DNA from: an uncultured Lachnospiraceae bacterium
GTDB taxonomy: Bacteria > Bacillota > Clostridia > Lachnospirales > Lachnospiraceae
Direction: 5' to 3'
DNA: 64,000 bases
Assembly (NCBI GenBank): GCA_910576815.1
Contig: CAJTKA010000002.1
Location: 1-64,000, forward strand
This document shows, piece after piece, positions 25,458 to 34,278 of this stretch; position 1 is the first letter of the stretch; each line of letters begins with the position of its first letter. The notes beneath the pieces are model-generated. The model had not been told where the DNA came from and made no database searches. It was given only the letters and a program-made list of their open reading frames with translations. The position numbers and the translations under genes were made by a program.

Positions 25458-26945
25458 TTAGATTATGATACAAACCATCCCACCGTTACAGTCGTTGACG
25501 ATCTTCTGCATGGTTTCCTGAAGTTTGATCTGGCTCTCCTCGTTGATCATGGAAAGTTTCCCTGTGATACCGTCGTTTACCAGCTGTTCCACGGTCTTTC
25601 CGAAAATATTGGTCGCCCAGATGCCCTCCTCACCGGTATCGGCGTCAGAGATAAATTGAATCAGATCCCTCGCCTGCTCCTCGGTGCCGACAATGGGTGA
25701 TATTTCTGTCTCGATACTGGCCTTGATCATATGGATGCTGGGACTCTCGGCCTTGATCTTTACGCCGAATTTATTGCCCTGCTTGATGATTTCCGGTTTC
25801 TCCAGCACGATTTCTTCGCGGTCAGGCATCACCACGCCGTAGCCTTTATAACGCACCGCTTCCAGCGCGTGGAGCACTTTGACATACTCCCGCTTCATCT
25901 TTGCCATCTCCCGCAGAGTCGCAAGGAGCTGATACTCGCTGCCGATCTGCTCTCCTACCAGCTCACTCAACATCTCGTAGTAATAGGCGTCGTCCACATC
26001 CAGCAGAATACGCACGCTGCCATCTGACATATTGATGCCGTCGAGCTTACATTTTTTGACATACTCACTCTCTAAAACAAAGCTGTCCGCCGTGATATCA
26101 CGGATATGATTCAGCTTCGCCATCAAAAGCTTTAGCTGTGCAATGATATCCTTCTTCATCTTATGATCGCAGGGCAGCATCTCCACCCACTTCGGCATAT
26201 AAAACTCGACCATGGTGAGCGGAAACTCGTAAAGGATATTCTCCATGATGTGGTTGATATCCTCTTTCTTTAGCTGCTCGCAGTTGACGGGCATCACCGT
26301 GACCCGATATTTCTCGCTGATCTCATCGGCCAGCGTCCTCGTCTCCTCCGCGTAAGGCTTCGCGGAATTTAAGAGCACGATGTAAGGTTTGCCAAGTGCC
26401 TGCAATTCCTTGATGGTACGCTCCTCCGCCTCCAGGAAACTTTCTCTGGGAAGCTCCCCAAAGGAACCGTCGCAGGTCACCACGATACCGATCGTGGAAT
26501 GGTCGCGTATGACCTTTCTGGTACCGATCTCCGCCGCCTTGGTGAAAGGGATCTCCTCAAGAGACCAGGGCGTCTTCACCAGACGTTCCTCATCCTTTTC
26601 CATATGGCCCGCAGCGCCGTCCACCATATAACCCACGCAGTCCACCAGCCGCACCCGCACATCGATATCTGCGCCCAGTTTCACATGGGCCGCTTCCTTG
26701 GGGATGAATTTCGGCTCTGTGGTAGTGATGGTCTTTCCGCCCGCGCTCTGCGGCATCTCATCCTGTGCCCTCTCCTTCTCGTTCTCATCCTCCATGTAAG
26801 GAAGCACCAAAAGATTCATAAACCGTTTGATAAAGGTAGATTTCCCCGTCCTCACAGGACCTACCACACCCAGGTATATTTCTCCCCCCGTTCTGTGCTG
26901 TATATCTCGATAGAGGTCATATGTACTATTCTGTAAGATATCCAT
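25458..26945 (-). CDS. spoIVA: Stage IV sporulation protein A
   Basis: Morphogenetic ATPase of the mother cell that polymerises on the forespore surface and forms the basement layer of the spore coat. At 495 residues it has the expected length. A TRAFAC-type Walker A (GPVRTGKST, K35) is followed by switch-like elements (TTTEPKFIP, LVDCVGYM, VVTCDGSFG), and the C-terminal region needed for assembly is intact to the end. The start follows GCAGGAGG and seven T's, which are at the same time the second arm of a hairpin. A sigma-E-like promoter overlaps that hairpin. Confidence 0.96.
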   Translation of the reverse strand: MDILQNSTYDLYRDIQHRTGGEIYLGVVGPVRTGKSTFIKRFMNLLVLPYMEDENEKERAQDEMPQSAGGKTITTTEPKFIPKEAAHVKLGADIDVRVRLVDCVGYMVDGAAGHMEKDEERLVKTPWSLEEIPFTKAAEIGTRKVIRDHSTIGIVVTCDGSFGELPRESFLEAEERTIKELQALGKPYIVLLNSAKPYAEETRTLADEISEKYRVTVMPVNCEQLKKEDINHIMENILYEFPLTMVEFYMPKWVEMLPCDHKMKKDIIAQLKLLMAKLNHIRDITADSFVLESEYVKKCKLDGINMSDGSVRILLDVDDAYYYEMLSELVGEQIGSEYQLLATLREMAKMKREYVKVLHALEAVRYKGYGVVMPDREEIVLEKPEIIKQGNKFGVKIKAESPSIHMIKASIETEISPIVGTEEQARDLIQFISDADTGEEGIWATNIFGKTVEQLVNDGITGKLSMINEESQIKLQETMQKIVNDCNGGMVCIII

Positions 26946-26952
26946 AAAAAAA

Positions 26953-26988
26953 CCTCCTGCTTATACTGGTAAATGTATATGCAGGAGG
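26953..26988 (-). terminator. Hairpin ahead of spoIVA: terminator whose second arm is the spoIVA ribosome binding site
   Basis: CCTCCTGC (26953-26960) pairs with GCAGGAGG (26981-26988), extended by TATAC/GTATA past one mismatch, with an eight-base loop. On the minus strand it follows the lactonase gene and ends in seven T's, so it can terminate read-through. The GCAGGAGG arm is the ribosome binding site of spoIVA. Confidence 0.75.
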
Positions 26989-27000
26989 CTCCGCCTCTAT
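26974..27000 (-). promoter_or_regulatory. Sigma-E-like promoter overlapping the spoIVA hairpin
   Basis: On the minus strand ATA, 16 bases, CATATACA. The spacing equals the sigma-E consensus (ATA-N16-CATACANT) and five of seven fixed -10 bases match. The start would be near 26967, leaving a leader of about 22 bases that contains only the second hairpin arm. The match is by eye. Confidence 0.45.
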
Positions 27001-27030
27001 TCTGTTTTCCTGAAAACCTTTGGAAAACGC

Positions 27031-28092
27031 CTACTGCGCCAGCTTGTGGAAGATGATGCAGTTTGGCTGTTCCACCTTGATTTCCCTACCGTTCATCACC
27101 AAAAGTCCATTTTTCATATCCACATTGAAAAACGTCATCGAATCTGATTCATGATTCAAAGAAACCAGGTGTTTATTATCGGGAAACAGCGCCGCATCCT
27201 TGGGATAATCCCCGCTGATAGGCAGGCACAACACCTTCTCCAGCATCCCCGTTTTCTGGTCGATCTTGTAAATAATTGCACTGTTATCTCCGGCATTAGA
27301 ACTGGTGAGATACTTAAAATCATCGGAAATATTAAGGGCACTGGCCGCAGAGCCGCCCGCGTGATAGTCATTCAACGTAGAAATGGTCTGAATTTTCTCA
27401 AACTCCGGATTGCCGTTTATTTCCTTATAAGTATAGACATCAATATAATTCTTCAGTTCATGGACAATGTAGAGAATGCTGCCATCCTTGGAAAATTTCA
27501 GATGGCGGGGCGCCGACTCCTGCTCACTTCTGATCATGTCGATGGGTTTTAACTTTCCGTTTTCATGATCCACACGGTAGACGTTCACATGGTCAAGCCC
27601 CAGATCAGCCGCGCATAAATAATGATTGTCCCTCGTCATCTTTACGCAGTTCACATGGGGTCTGAAATTCCGCTCCGCAATGCTGCCGAGCCCCTTGTGA
27701 TACACCTCGTCCGTGATTTCCCCGACACCGCCATCTTCCCGCAGGCGAAGCACCGTGATTTTGCCGTCATGGTATCCGCCCACAAAAAGAAGTTTATCCT
27801 CATAATCCGTAGACAGATAACAGCCTCTCATACCGTTGATCGATCCCTCATTTATGACTTCCAAATCACCACCCGGCAGGATCTTATAAGCCTCCACTCC
27901 GAAATCCGTAATGGAATAGAGGTATTTTTCGTTGTGGGAAATGGTAATGTACGAAGAATTTGTAATCTCCACCTGATTCTTCTCGGTCATCCTGCCGTGT
28001 TTCAAATCCACGTCGTAGATCTTGATGCCATAATTATCTTCCTTTGCCGTCGTGTAAGTAGACACGTAAGCCACATATTTATCCTGACTCAT
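27031..28092 (-). CDS. Lactonase-family beta-propeller protein (6-phosphogluconolactonase-like)
   Basis: A 353-residue seven-bladed propeller of the YbhE/Pgl type. I take ATG 28092 (MSQDKYVAYVSTYT); the frame is open 15 codons more without a clear ribosome site. Repeated blade motifs are seen, such as YLYSITDFGVEAYKI, RPHVNCVKMTRDNHYLCAADLGLDHVNVYRV and APRHLKFSKDGSILYIVHEL. The family includes enzymes hydrolysing 6-phosphogluconolactone and others of unknown substrate, so the reaction is not certain. It is transcribed towards spoIVA, from which the hairpin separates it. Confidence 0.82.
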   Translation of the reverse strand: MSQDKYVAYVSTYTTAKEDNYGIKIYDVDLKHGRMTEKNQVEITNSSYITISHNEKYLYSITDFGVEAYKILPGGDLEVINEGSINGMRGCYLSTDYEDKLLFVGGYHDGKITVLRLREDGGVGEITDEVYHKGLGSIAERNFRPHVNCVKMTRDNHYLCAADLGLDHVNVYRVDHENGKLKPIDMIRSEQESAPRHLKFSKDGSILYIVHELKNYIDVYTYKEINGNPEFEKIQTISTLNDYHAGGSAASALNISDDFKYLTSSNAGDNSAIIYKIDQKTGMLEKVLCLPISGDYPKDAALFPDNKHLVSLNHESDSMTFFNVDMKNGLLVMNGREIKVEQPNCIIFHKLAQ

Positions 28093-28266
28093 CGCCGTAA
28101 CCATGCCCTTTCTCAATATTTTAAGAAACCTCATCACGTTTCCGCAAACCTTTGCCTTAGCGACTTAAGCCGTACTTTTCCAGTCCTTCGAATCATTATC
28201 AAATATTTTACCATATTATCTTCCTCTTGTTAATCCTTAAATTTTGATATTATTTTACATTTTCCA

Positions 28267-28294
28267 TTGACATACAAAAGCATTGCTGTATAAT
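28267..28294 (+). promoter_or_regulatory. Strong promoter of the regulator-potABCD operon
   Basis: TTGACA, 16 bases, TATAAT: both hexamers are perfect sigma-A consensus. About 100 bases of leader precede the regulator gene; I see no riboswitch fold in it. The 265-base gap 28138-28402 holds nothing else that I can identify. Confidence 0.75.
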
Positions 28295-28402
28295 GAGATG
28301 CAGTACGTGTTTAGCATCTGTAAACTTTTAGTTTATTTTTACTGAATTGCAGGCTTCCCAAGCAGCATTTTTGATCGACAGCACTGGCAAACGGAGAAAA
28401 CA

Positions 28403-28963
28403 ATGGACAGTTCAGGCAGTAAGACTGATATCGGCAGCAAAATAAGGGAACTGCGAAATAAAAAAGGATTGACGCAGGAGGAATTAGCGGATCGCTGTGA
28501 ACTCTCCAAAGGCTTTATCAGCCAGTTGGAAAATGACGTGACCTCGCCTTCGATTGCTACGCTGATCGACATTTTGCAGTGTCTTGGCACTAGCTTAAAA
28601 GATTTTTTCAACGATGCGGACGATGAGCAGATCGTCTTTCGCCCGGAGGACTTCTTTGAGAAGGTGGATACGGAACTCCACAATAAGATCGAGTGGATCA
28701 TTCCAAACGCGCAAAAGAATATGATGGAACCGATCCGCGTGACACTGGAGGCAGGTGGTTCCACCTATCCCGATCAGCCGCATGAGGGAGAGGAATTTGG
28801 CTATGTACTCTCCGGCTCTCTCACCGTCATCCTTGGCAACCGCAGCATCCGCGCAAAAAAGGGCGACACCTTCTATTTCAGACCGGATTCGGAACATTAT
28901 ATGAAAGCAGGTACCAAAAGCGGCGCTGTCTTTTTATGGATCAGCACACCGCCGAACTTCTAA
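28403..28963 (+). CDS. XRE-cupin transcriptional regulator of the polyamine transport operon
   Basis: A 186-residue PuuR-like regulator. A helix-turn-helix XRE domain (residues 10-65, LTQEELADRCELSKGFISQLEN) is followed by a single-stranded beta-helix cupin (about 110-182, PHEGEEFGYVLSGSLTVILG) that would bind the effector. It is first in the operon, with potA starting 33 bases after it, so the likely ligand is a polyamine such as putrescine or spermidine and the likely target its own promoter. That assignment is from context and family, not from a visible operator. Confidence 0.88.
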   Translation: MDSSGSKTDIGSKIRELRNKKGLTQEELADRCELSKGFISQLENDVTSPSIATLIDILQCLGTSLKDFFNDADDEQIVFRPEDFFEKVDTELHNKIEWIIPNAQKNMMEPIRVTLEAGGSTYPDQPHEGEEFGYVLSGSLTVILGNRSIRAKKGDTFYFRPDSEHYMKAGTKSGAVFLWISTPPNF

Positions 28964-28996
28964 AATTATATTTTATCCTTTGGAGGACTCACTCTC

Positions 28997-30070
28997 ATGA
29001 ATAAAGAACTGATTCAACTGGTCGACATCTCCAAATCCTTTGACGGACAGATGGTTCTGGATGAATTAAACCTGTCCATCCACGAAAATGAATTTGTCAC
29101 CCTGCTCGGCCCCAGCGGCTGCGGCAAAACCACGACTCTGCGCATTTTGGGCGGTTTCGCCAATCCTGATACGGGTCGTGTGGTCTTTGACGGGCAGGAT
29201 ATCACCCGCATTCCGCCCAATAAAAGACAATTGAACACAGTCTTTCAAAAGTACGCCCTCTTTACGCACATGACGATCGCGGAAAACATCGCCTTTGGCT
29301 TAAAGATCAAGAAAAAATCGAAAAGTTACATAGACGACAAGATCCGCTATGCACTTAAGCTGGTAAATCTGGAAGGCTATGAAAACCGGATGCCAGACTC
29401 CTTAAGCGGCGGTCAGCAGCAGCGTATCGCCATCGCCAGAGCCATCGTTAACGAACCGAAGGTCCTTCTTCTGGATGAGCCGCTTGGCGCGCTTGACTTA
29501 AAACTTCGTCAGGAAATGCAGTACGAACTGATCCGTATGAAAAACGAGCTTGGCATCACCTTTGTTTATGTGACACACGATCAGGAGGAAGCCCTCACCA
29601 TGTCTGACACCATTGTGGTCATGAACCAGGGCTATATCCAGCAGATCGGCTCCCCGGAATCCATCTACAATGAACCGGAGAACGCTTTTGTGGCGGACTT
29701 TATCGGGGACAGCAACATCATTCACGCCACCATGATCCAAGATGAGGTCGTGGAAATTTTAGGTACGCGCTTTGCCTGCGTAGATACAGGCTTTGGGGAA
29801 AACAAACCTGTGGACGCAGTGATCCGCCCTGAGGACGTGATACTGGTGGAACCGGATGCCGGCATCATAAAGGGCGTTGTGACACACCTTATTTTTAAGG
29901 GTGTGCACTATGAAATGGAAGTCACAGCAAACGGATATGAATGGCTGGTGCACTCTACGACTCTTTTCCCCGTCGGAAAAGAAGTGGGCATTCAGGTGGA
30001 TCCCTTTAATATCCAGATCATGAACAAACCGGAATCTGAAGACGAGGAGGCTGTTGCAATTGACATCTAA
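28997..30070 (+). CDS. potA: Spermidine/putrescine ABC transporter ATP-binding protein
   Basis: ATPase that powers polyamine import. 357 residues: Walker [10 protein letters not shown] (K44), signature [14 protein letters not shown], Walker [13 protein letters not shown]-loop VTHDQEEA, then a C-terminal TOBE-type domain from about residue 240 ([13 protein letters not shown]). GGAGG lies ten bases before the ATG. Its last codons overlap the potB start region, as expected for a complex made in fixed ratio. Confidence 0.94.
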   Translation: MNKELIQLVDISKSFDGQMVLDELNLSIHENEFVTLLGPSGCGKTTTLRILGGFANPDTGRVVFDGQDITRIPPNKRQLNTVFQKYALFTHMTIAENIAFGLKIKKKSKSYIDDKIRYALKLVNLEGYENRMPDSLSGGQQQRIAIARAIVNEPKVLLLDEPLGALDLKLRQEMQYELIRMKNELGITFVYVTHDQEEALTMSDTIVVMNQGYIQQIGSPESIYNEPENAFVADFIGDSNIIHATMIQDEVVEILGTRFACVDTGFGENKPVDAVIRPEDVILVEPDAGIIKGVVTHLIFKGVHYEMEVTANGYEWLVHSTTLFPVGKEVGIQVDPFNIQIMNKPESEDEEAVAIDI

Positions 30071-30878
30071 GAAAAACTGGCTGTCTGTGCCTTATCTTTT
30101 TTGGTCAGGTCTTTTCATTATCGTGCCCTTGGGCATGGTTGTCTACTACGGTCTGACTGACAGAACAGGCGCCTTTACCCTGGACAATATCACGGCGATT
30201 GCTTCGGCGGGACACGCAAAGGCACTGCGCCTCTCCCTCCTGCTCTCGCTTGTCAGCACCGTTATCTGTTTCCTGCTTGCCTACCCGCTGGCAATGATCC
30301 TGGCGCAGGTGCAGGTGAAGCGGCATAATTTTATCATCCTGATCTTTATCCTGCCGATGTGGATGAACTTTTTGCTGCGCACCCTGGCTTGGCAGACGCT
30401 GCTGGAAAAAAACGGCGTCATCAACCACGTGCTCTCCTTCCTGCATCTGCCGACCTTAAAGATCATCAATACGCCGGCGGCGATCATTCTCGGCATGGTC
30501 TATAACTTTCTGCCCTTCATGATCCTGCCCTTATATAACGCGCTGGCAAAAATAGATGGTAATGTGATCAACGCCGCCCACGATCTGGGAGCCGGTCACA
30601 TACATACCTTTTTCCGCATCATTCTGCCCCTCTCGATCCCGGGCATTATCAGCGGTATTACCATGGTGTTCATTCCGGCGCTCACGACTTTTGTCATCAG
30701 CTCGCTGCTTGGCGGCGGTAAGCTTTTGCTGATCGGTGACGTGATCGACCTTGAATTTACTAAGACATCCAACTGGCATCTGGGCAGCGGCCTGTCGATG
30801 GTGCTGATGATTTTTATTCTGATCAATATGGTGTTATCCGCCATCTTTGACAAGGACGGGGAGGGCTCCATGCTATGA
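30060..30878 (+). CDS. potB: Spermidine/putrescine ABC transporter permease PotB
   Basis: Inner-membrane subunit, 272 residues, six helices, with the EAA loop [25 protein letters not shown] region around residue 180 that docks PotA. Two in-frame TTG codons (30054, 30060) are possible starts and no ATG is near. GAGGAGG sits nine bases before the second and only three before the first, so the TTG at 30060 ([14 protein letters not shown]) is preferred. It overlaps the end of potA and the start of potC. Confidence 0.92.
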   Translation: MTSKKNWLSVPYLFWSGLFIIVPLGMVVYYGLTDRTGAFTLDNITAIASAGHAKALRLSLLLSLVSTVICFLLAYPLAMILAQVQVKRHNFIILIFILPMWMNFLLRTLAWQTLLEKNGVINHVLSFLHLPTLKIINTPAAIILGMVYNFLPFMILPLYNALAKIDGNVINAAHDLGAGHIHTFFRIILPLSIPGIISGITMVFIPALTTFVISSLLGGGKLLLIGDVIDLEFTKTSNWHLGSGLSMVLMIFILINMVLSAIFDKDGEGSML

Positions 30879-31648
30879 AAAACGCAGCCAAAAAGATATA
30901 CATCGCCTTGATCGTTCTCTTTTTATACGCTCCCATTGGCACCCTGATGGTGCTTTCCTTCAACGCGAGCAAAACACGGGCAAAATGGGGCGGTTTCAGC
31001 ATCCAATGGTATATCGCCCTGTTTGAAAATGAGGAGATCCTGCGAGCGCTGTTCAACACGCTGGTGATTGCGCTGGTTTCCTCTCTGGTCGCCACCGTCA
31101 TCGGCACCATCGCCTGCATTGCCATGACGGGCATGAAACGGCAGGCCAAATCCATCCTCATGGGGATCACCAACATTCCCATGCTGAATGCAGACATTGT
31201 CACGGGCGTTTCCCTGATGCTGCTCTATATCAGTCTGGGCATCCGCTTCGGCATGGGCACCATTTTACTGTCACATATCACCTTTAATATCCCCTATGTG
31301 ATCTTAAGTGTGATGCCCCGTATGAAGCAATTGAATCCGAGCACCTTTGAGGCGGCGCTCGACCTTGGCTCCTCGCATTTGAACGCCTTTTTTAAAGTGG
31401 TGTTTCCGGACCTGTTACCGGGCATCCTCTCCGGGTTTTTGATGGCTTTTACCATGTCGCTTGACGATTTCATCATCACCCACTTTACCAAAGGCGTCGG
31501 CGTGGATACACTTTCCACCAAAATATACACGGAGATCAAAAAAGGGATCAAACCGGAAATGTATGCGCTCTCATCACTGATCTTTGTGACGGTTCTGACA
31601 TTATTGGTTTTGATCAATCTGTCACCTGACAAGAAGGAAAAGAAATGA
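30875..31648 (+). CDS. potC: Spermidine/putrescine ABC transporter permease PotC
   Basis: Second membrane subunit, 257 residues, six predicted helices, with the EAA-type loop EAALDLGSSHLNAFFKVVFP ahead of DLLPGILSGF. It starts on a four-base overlap (ATGA) with potB and ends on a four-base overlap with potD. The tight coupling fits one permease complex with PotA and PotB. Confidence 0.93.
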   Translation: MKNAAKKIYIALIVLFLYAPIGTLMVLSFNASKTRAKWGGFSIQWYIALFENEEILRALFNTLVIALVSSLVATVIGTIACIAMTGMKRQAKSILMGITNIPMLNADIVTGVSLMLLYISLGIRFGMGTILLSHITFNIPYVILSVMPRMKQLNPSTFEAALDLGSSHLNAFFKVVFPDLLPGILSGFLMAFTMSLDDFIITHFTKGVGVDTLSTKIYTEIKKGIKPEMYALSSLIFVTVLTLLVLINLSPDKKEKK

Positions 31649-32724
31649 GAAAAGAAAAAAGATTTCATATAAAATGGATCATGGTCATGCTGGCACTGAC
31701 CGCTTCCGTTCTTCTGTGCGGCTGTGCCTCATCGAACAAAGGCGTAAACGGGCAGGTCATCGTCTATAACTGGGGCGAATACATCGACCCTGAAACCATC
31801 CGCATGTTTGAAGAAGAAACCGGCATTGAGGTGATCTACGACGAGTTTGAGACGAATGAGAGTATGTACCCCAAGGTGGAGTCAGGCGCTGTTGCCTACG
31901 ATATCGCCTGTCCTTCGGATTATATGATCAGCCGCATGATCGAGAACGGGATGCTTTCTGAAATAAACTATGATAACATGCCAAACGCCAAAAGCAATAT
32001 CGGCGCGCAGTACTATGAACAGGCCAGAGGCTTCGATCCCGACAATACATATGCCATCCCCTACTGCTGGGGCACCGTCGGCATCCTCTACAACCGGACC
32101 ATGGTGGATGAGCCGATCACCCGCTGGGAACAGCTCTGGGATGAAAAATACGCGGATGATATTTTGATGCAGGACTCCGTGCGCGATGCTTTTATGGTGG
32201 CTGAAAAGCTGAACGGGGATTCCATGAATACCCTCGATCCCGATGAACTGACCGCCGCAAAGGATCTTTTGATCGAGCAAAAGCCTCTGGTGCAGGCTTA
32301 CGTTGTCGATCAGGTACGCGACAAGATGATCGGCGGGGAAGCCGCCATTGGTGTGATCTACTCCGGGGAGGCCATCTATACCCAGAAAGAAAATCCCGAT
32401 CTGGTCTATGTGATTCCCGAGGAAGGCACTAATGTCTGGATCGATGCCTGGGTGATTTTGAAAAATGCGCCCAACAAGGAAAATGCAGAAAAATTTATCG
32501 ACTTTATGTGCCGCGAGGATATCGCACTGATGAATTTTGATTATATTACGTATTCTACCCCGAATGTGGCTGCCAGAGAACTGATCGAGGATGAAAGCAT
32601 CAAATACTCCGAAATCGCCTTTCCCGATCTGTCGCAGTATGAGAATCTGGAGACCTATATTTATCTCGGGGAAGACGGGGATTCCCTTTACAACGAATTA
32701 TGGAAAGAGGTGAAGGCGCACTAG
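31645..32724 (+). CDS. potD: Spermidine/putrescine-binding lipoprotein PotD
   Basis: Extracytoplasmic binding protein that delivers polyamine to PotBC. 359 residues; a signal peptide ends in the lipobox LLCGC (Cys near residue 27), so it is lipid-anchored as expected in a Gram-positive. Conserved polyamine-pocket segments are present: VYNWGEYIDPE, YDIACPSDYMISRM, IPYCWGTVGILYN, AAIGVIYSGEA and NVWIDAWVI, whose Asp and Trp residues contact amine groups in known structures. Last gene of the operon; its stop codon lies inside the terminator. Confidence 0.94.
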   Translation: MRKEKRFHIKWIMVMLALTASVLLCGCASSNKGVNGQVIVYNWGEYIDPETIRMFEEETGIEVIYDEFETNESMYPKVESGAVAYDIACPSDYMISRMIENGMLSEINYDNMPNAKSNIGAQYYEQARGFDPDNTYAIPYCWGTVGILYNRTMVDEPITRWEQLWDEKYADDILMQDSVRDAFMVAEKLNGDSMNTLDPDELTAAKDLLIEQKPLVQAYVVDQVRDKMIGGEAAIGVIYSGEAIYTQKENPDLVYVIPEEGTNVWIDAWVILKNAPNKENAEKFIDFMCREDIALMNFDYITYSTPNVAARELIEDESIKYSEIAFPDLSQYENLETYIYLGEDGDSLYNELWKEVKAH

Positions 32725-32737
32725 CCTTCACCTTTTT
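32709..32737 (+). terminator. Terminator overlapping the potD stop codon
   Basis: GGTGAAGGC (32709-32717) and GCCTTCACC (32724-32732) form a perfect nine-base stem with a GCACTA loop followed by TTTTT. The TAG stop (32722-32724) bridges loop and second arm, so the last PotD codons are part of the first arm. The convergent lipoprotein gene ends at 32737. Confidence 0.85.
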
Positions 32738-33231
32738 CATTCCGCCAATGACCGATAAAATGCCATATCCTCCTCAGAAACCTCATTGTAAAAAGTCAGT
32801 AATTCCTCCGGCAGGGAAAAGGATTTAATACTTCCATCCGCCACTGTCAGCTTTACAATATTGTTATCCTCATACAAAGTCAGGGTCATGACTTCTTCCA
32901 GTTCCTTGCCACCGAAGCGTGCGGCAGGATACTTATAGGAAACCAGCTCATACTGCCCTTTAGCTCCCTCCAACGCTTCCTCTAATTCCCTTTGGTGTTC
33001 TTCTATGTTTAAATCCTCCAAAAGAGTGCTTTGACTATATTGATACAACTGCTCCTCATTCGTGATTGTTTGAATCAGTTTTCCATCCGCCGCCGTATAG
33101 ATTCTGATTTCCGCCAGATTATTAAGTTCTTCTCTCACATCTTTTTCTCCCTGTCCTGCGGCACATCCCACGCAAAAACATAACAGCGCCACTAACAAAC
33201 CTCCTATTTTGCCATAATGATTCTGAATCAT
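32737..33231 (-). CDS. Predicted lipoprotein, unknown function
   Basis: A 164-residue secreted protein. ATG 33231 (MIQNHYGKIGG) follows GGAGGA at eight bases; the frame is open further upstream but that part lies across this site. A hydrophobic stretch ends in CVGC, a plausible lipobox. The mature part is acidic and helical in the middle (EEHQRELEEALEGAKG), with beta strands after it (MTLTLYEDNNIVKLTVADGS). It resembles small DUF-type lipoproteins of clostridia, but I cannot name a family. It lies 71 bases after the XRE membrane regulator and probably shares its transcript. Confidence 0.65.
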   Translation of the reverse strand: MIQNHYGKIGGLLVALLCFCVGCAAGQGEKDVREELNNLAEIRIYTAADGKLIQTITNEEQLYQYSQSTLLEDLNIEEHQRELEEALEGAKGQYELVSYKYPAARFGGKELEEVMTLTLYEDNNIVKLTVADGSIKSFSLPEELLTFYNEVSEEDMAFYRSLAE

Positions 33232-33302
33232 ATCTGCTGTCCTCCATTCATTACAAAATCTGTCAAAACTGCTATTTCCGTGACTGGCAAAGCCATACAG
33301 AT

Positions 33303-34076
33303 TCAACCGCCCTCTTTCGTGCCATGTTCCGCATTTTTCACAATGATGCTGTCATTGTACATCGACATCCCTGCATAAATCATTAGCGTCGGCCATATCG
33401 TATCTGCTATCCATCCCAAAACATGACCAACTGTCCGTCCGAAACAACTCATAATATAGCCTTCCATCTCAGGACTTGCCAGCAGAATGGCCACGCCCAC
33501 AATCATCATGACCGCATATTTCTTTCGCCTGCTCTCTCGGCGTTCCTGAAACTCTGTAAAAACCTTTTCATCAAATAAAAGGTGTTTCCTCCTGATCTCC
33601 TGATATTTTCTGGTCTGCAAAAAATACCAGATGATCATGCACACGCCCGTTATCATCGTCAACCAGTAAAGCATTGACAAAAACCTGTTATCACTGCCAA
33701 AACAGTCAAAAACATTCGACAAGAAAAAAAGACCGATCCCCATCGTAATCTGCGTTACTCTCTGTCTGCCGTAGGACAGATATCCGTCCAGCATCTCTTT
33801 GCTGACATAATACCCGCTGTTTCTCGCCACCTGTCTTGATGCGCCTGTTTCCGCCGTGCTTGGCACATTCTTTTCCGTACCGTCTTCTTTCAGCAGATAA
33901 TCCAGCGACACATCGAATAGATCACTGATCTGTACCAGCTTCCCTACCTCGGGTATCCCTTTATCATTGACCCATTTCCCGACAGCCTGACGGGATACCT
34001 CCAATTGCTCCGCTAAGTCCTCCTGCGTCATCCTGCTTTCTTTTAATAATGCCTTTAGCTTTTGTCCTAATGTCAT
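33303..34076 (-). CDS. XRE-family regulator with C-terminal membrane helices
   Basis: A 257-residue protein. The ATG at 34076 (MTLGQKLKALLKE) is chosen because GGAGG lies 11 bases before it. An N-terminal helix-turn-helix (residues 5-65, MTQEDLAEQLEVSRQAVGKW) is joined to three or four membrane helices (about 110-250) with a basic stretch between (RESRRKKYA). The arrangement suggests a membrane-tethered DNA-binding protein responding to an envelope signal; such proteins are frequent in this group. The lipoprotein gene follows, and the TetR gene is divergent. Confidence 0.8.
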   Translation of the reverse strand: MTLGQKLKALLKESRMTQEDLAEQLEVSRQAVGKWVNDKGIPEVGKLVQISDLFDVSLDYLLKEDGTEKNVPSTAETGASRQVARNSGYYVSKEMLDGYLSYGRQRVTQITMGIGLFFLSNVFDCFGSDNRFLSMLYWLTMITGVCMIIWYFLQTRKYQEIRRKHLLFDEKVFTEFQERRESRRKKYAVMMIVGVAILLASPEMEGYIMSCFGRTVGHVLGWIADTIWPTLMIYAGMSMYNDSIIVKNAEHGTKEGG

Positions 34077-34207
34077 GTTGTTGAACACCTCCGTTTTATT
34101 CAAATCTTTTCACACATTCTACCGTCTGACATGCAAAAAGGCCACCAATCTGCGGTTTCATTCTGTCAACTTTGCGTTTCGTTCGCCTAAATCATTCTTA
34201 TATTACC

Positions 34208-34236
34208 TTGACAAATCCTTCTAATCAATATATAAT
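34208..34236 (+). promoter_or_regulatory. Perfect consensus promoter of the TetR-CPBP operon
   Basis: TTGACA, 17 bases, TATAAT, with no deviation from sigma-A consensus. Such a strong promoter is normally held by a repressor; the palindrome just downstream fits. Confidence 0.8.
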
Positions 34237-34242
34237 TCTCAT

Positions 34243-34262
34243 TATATAACGTAAATTATATA
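34243..34262 (+). promoter_or_regulatory. Palindromic operator, probably for the adjacent TetR regulator
   Basis: TATATAA (34243-34249) and TTATATA (34256-34262) are exact inverted repeats around CGTAAA, six bases after the -10 box and 16 bases before the start codon. A repressor bound here would block transcription start; self-regulation is inference. Confidence 0.55.
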
Positions 34263-34278
34263 TTGAGGGGATGAAAAC

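Noticed and set aside
28295..28402. Riboswitch or attenuator in the leader of the polyamine operon
   Set aside because: About 100 bases without a convincing stem set or terminator; regulation by the XRE-cupin protein is sufficient.
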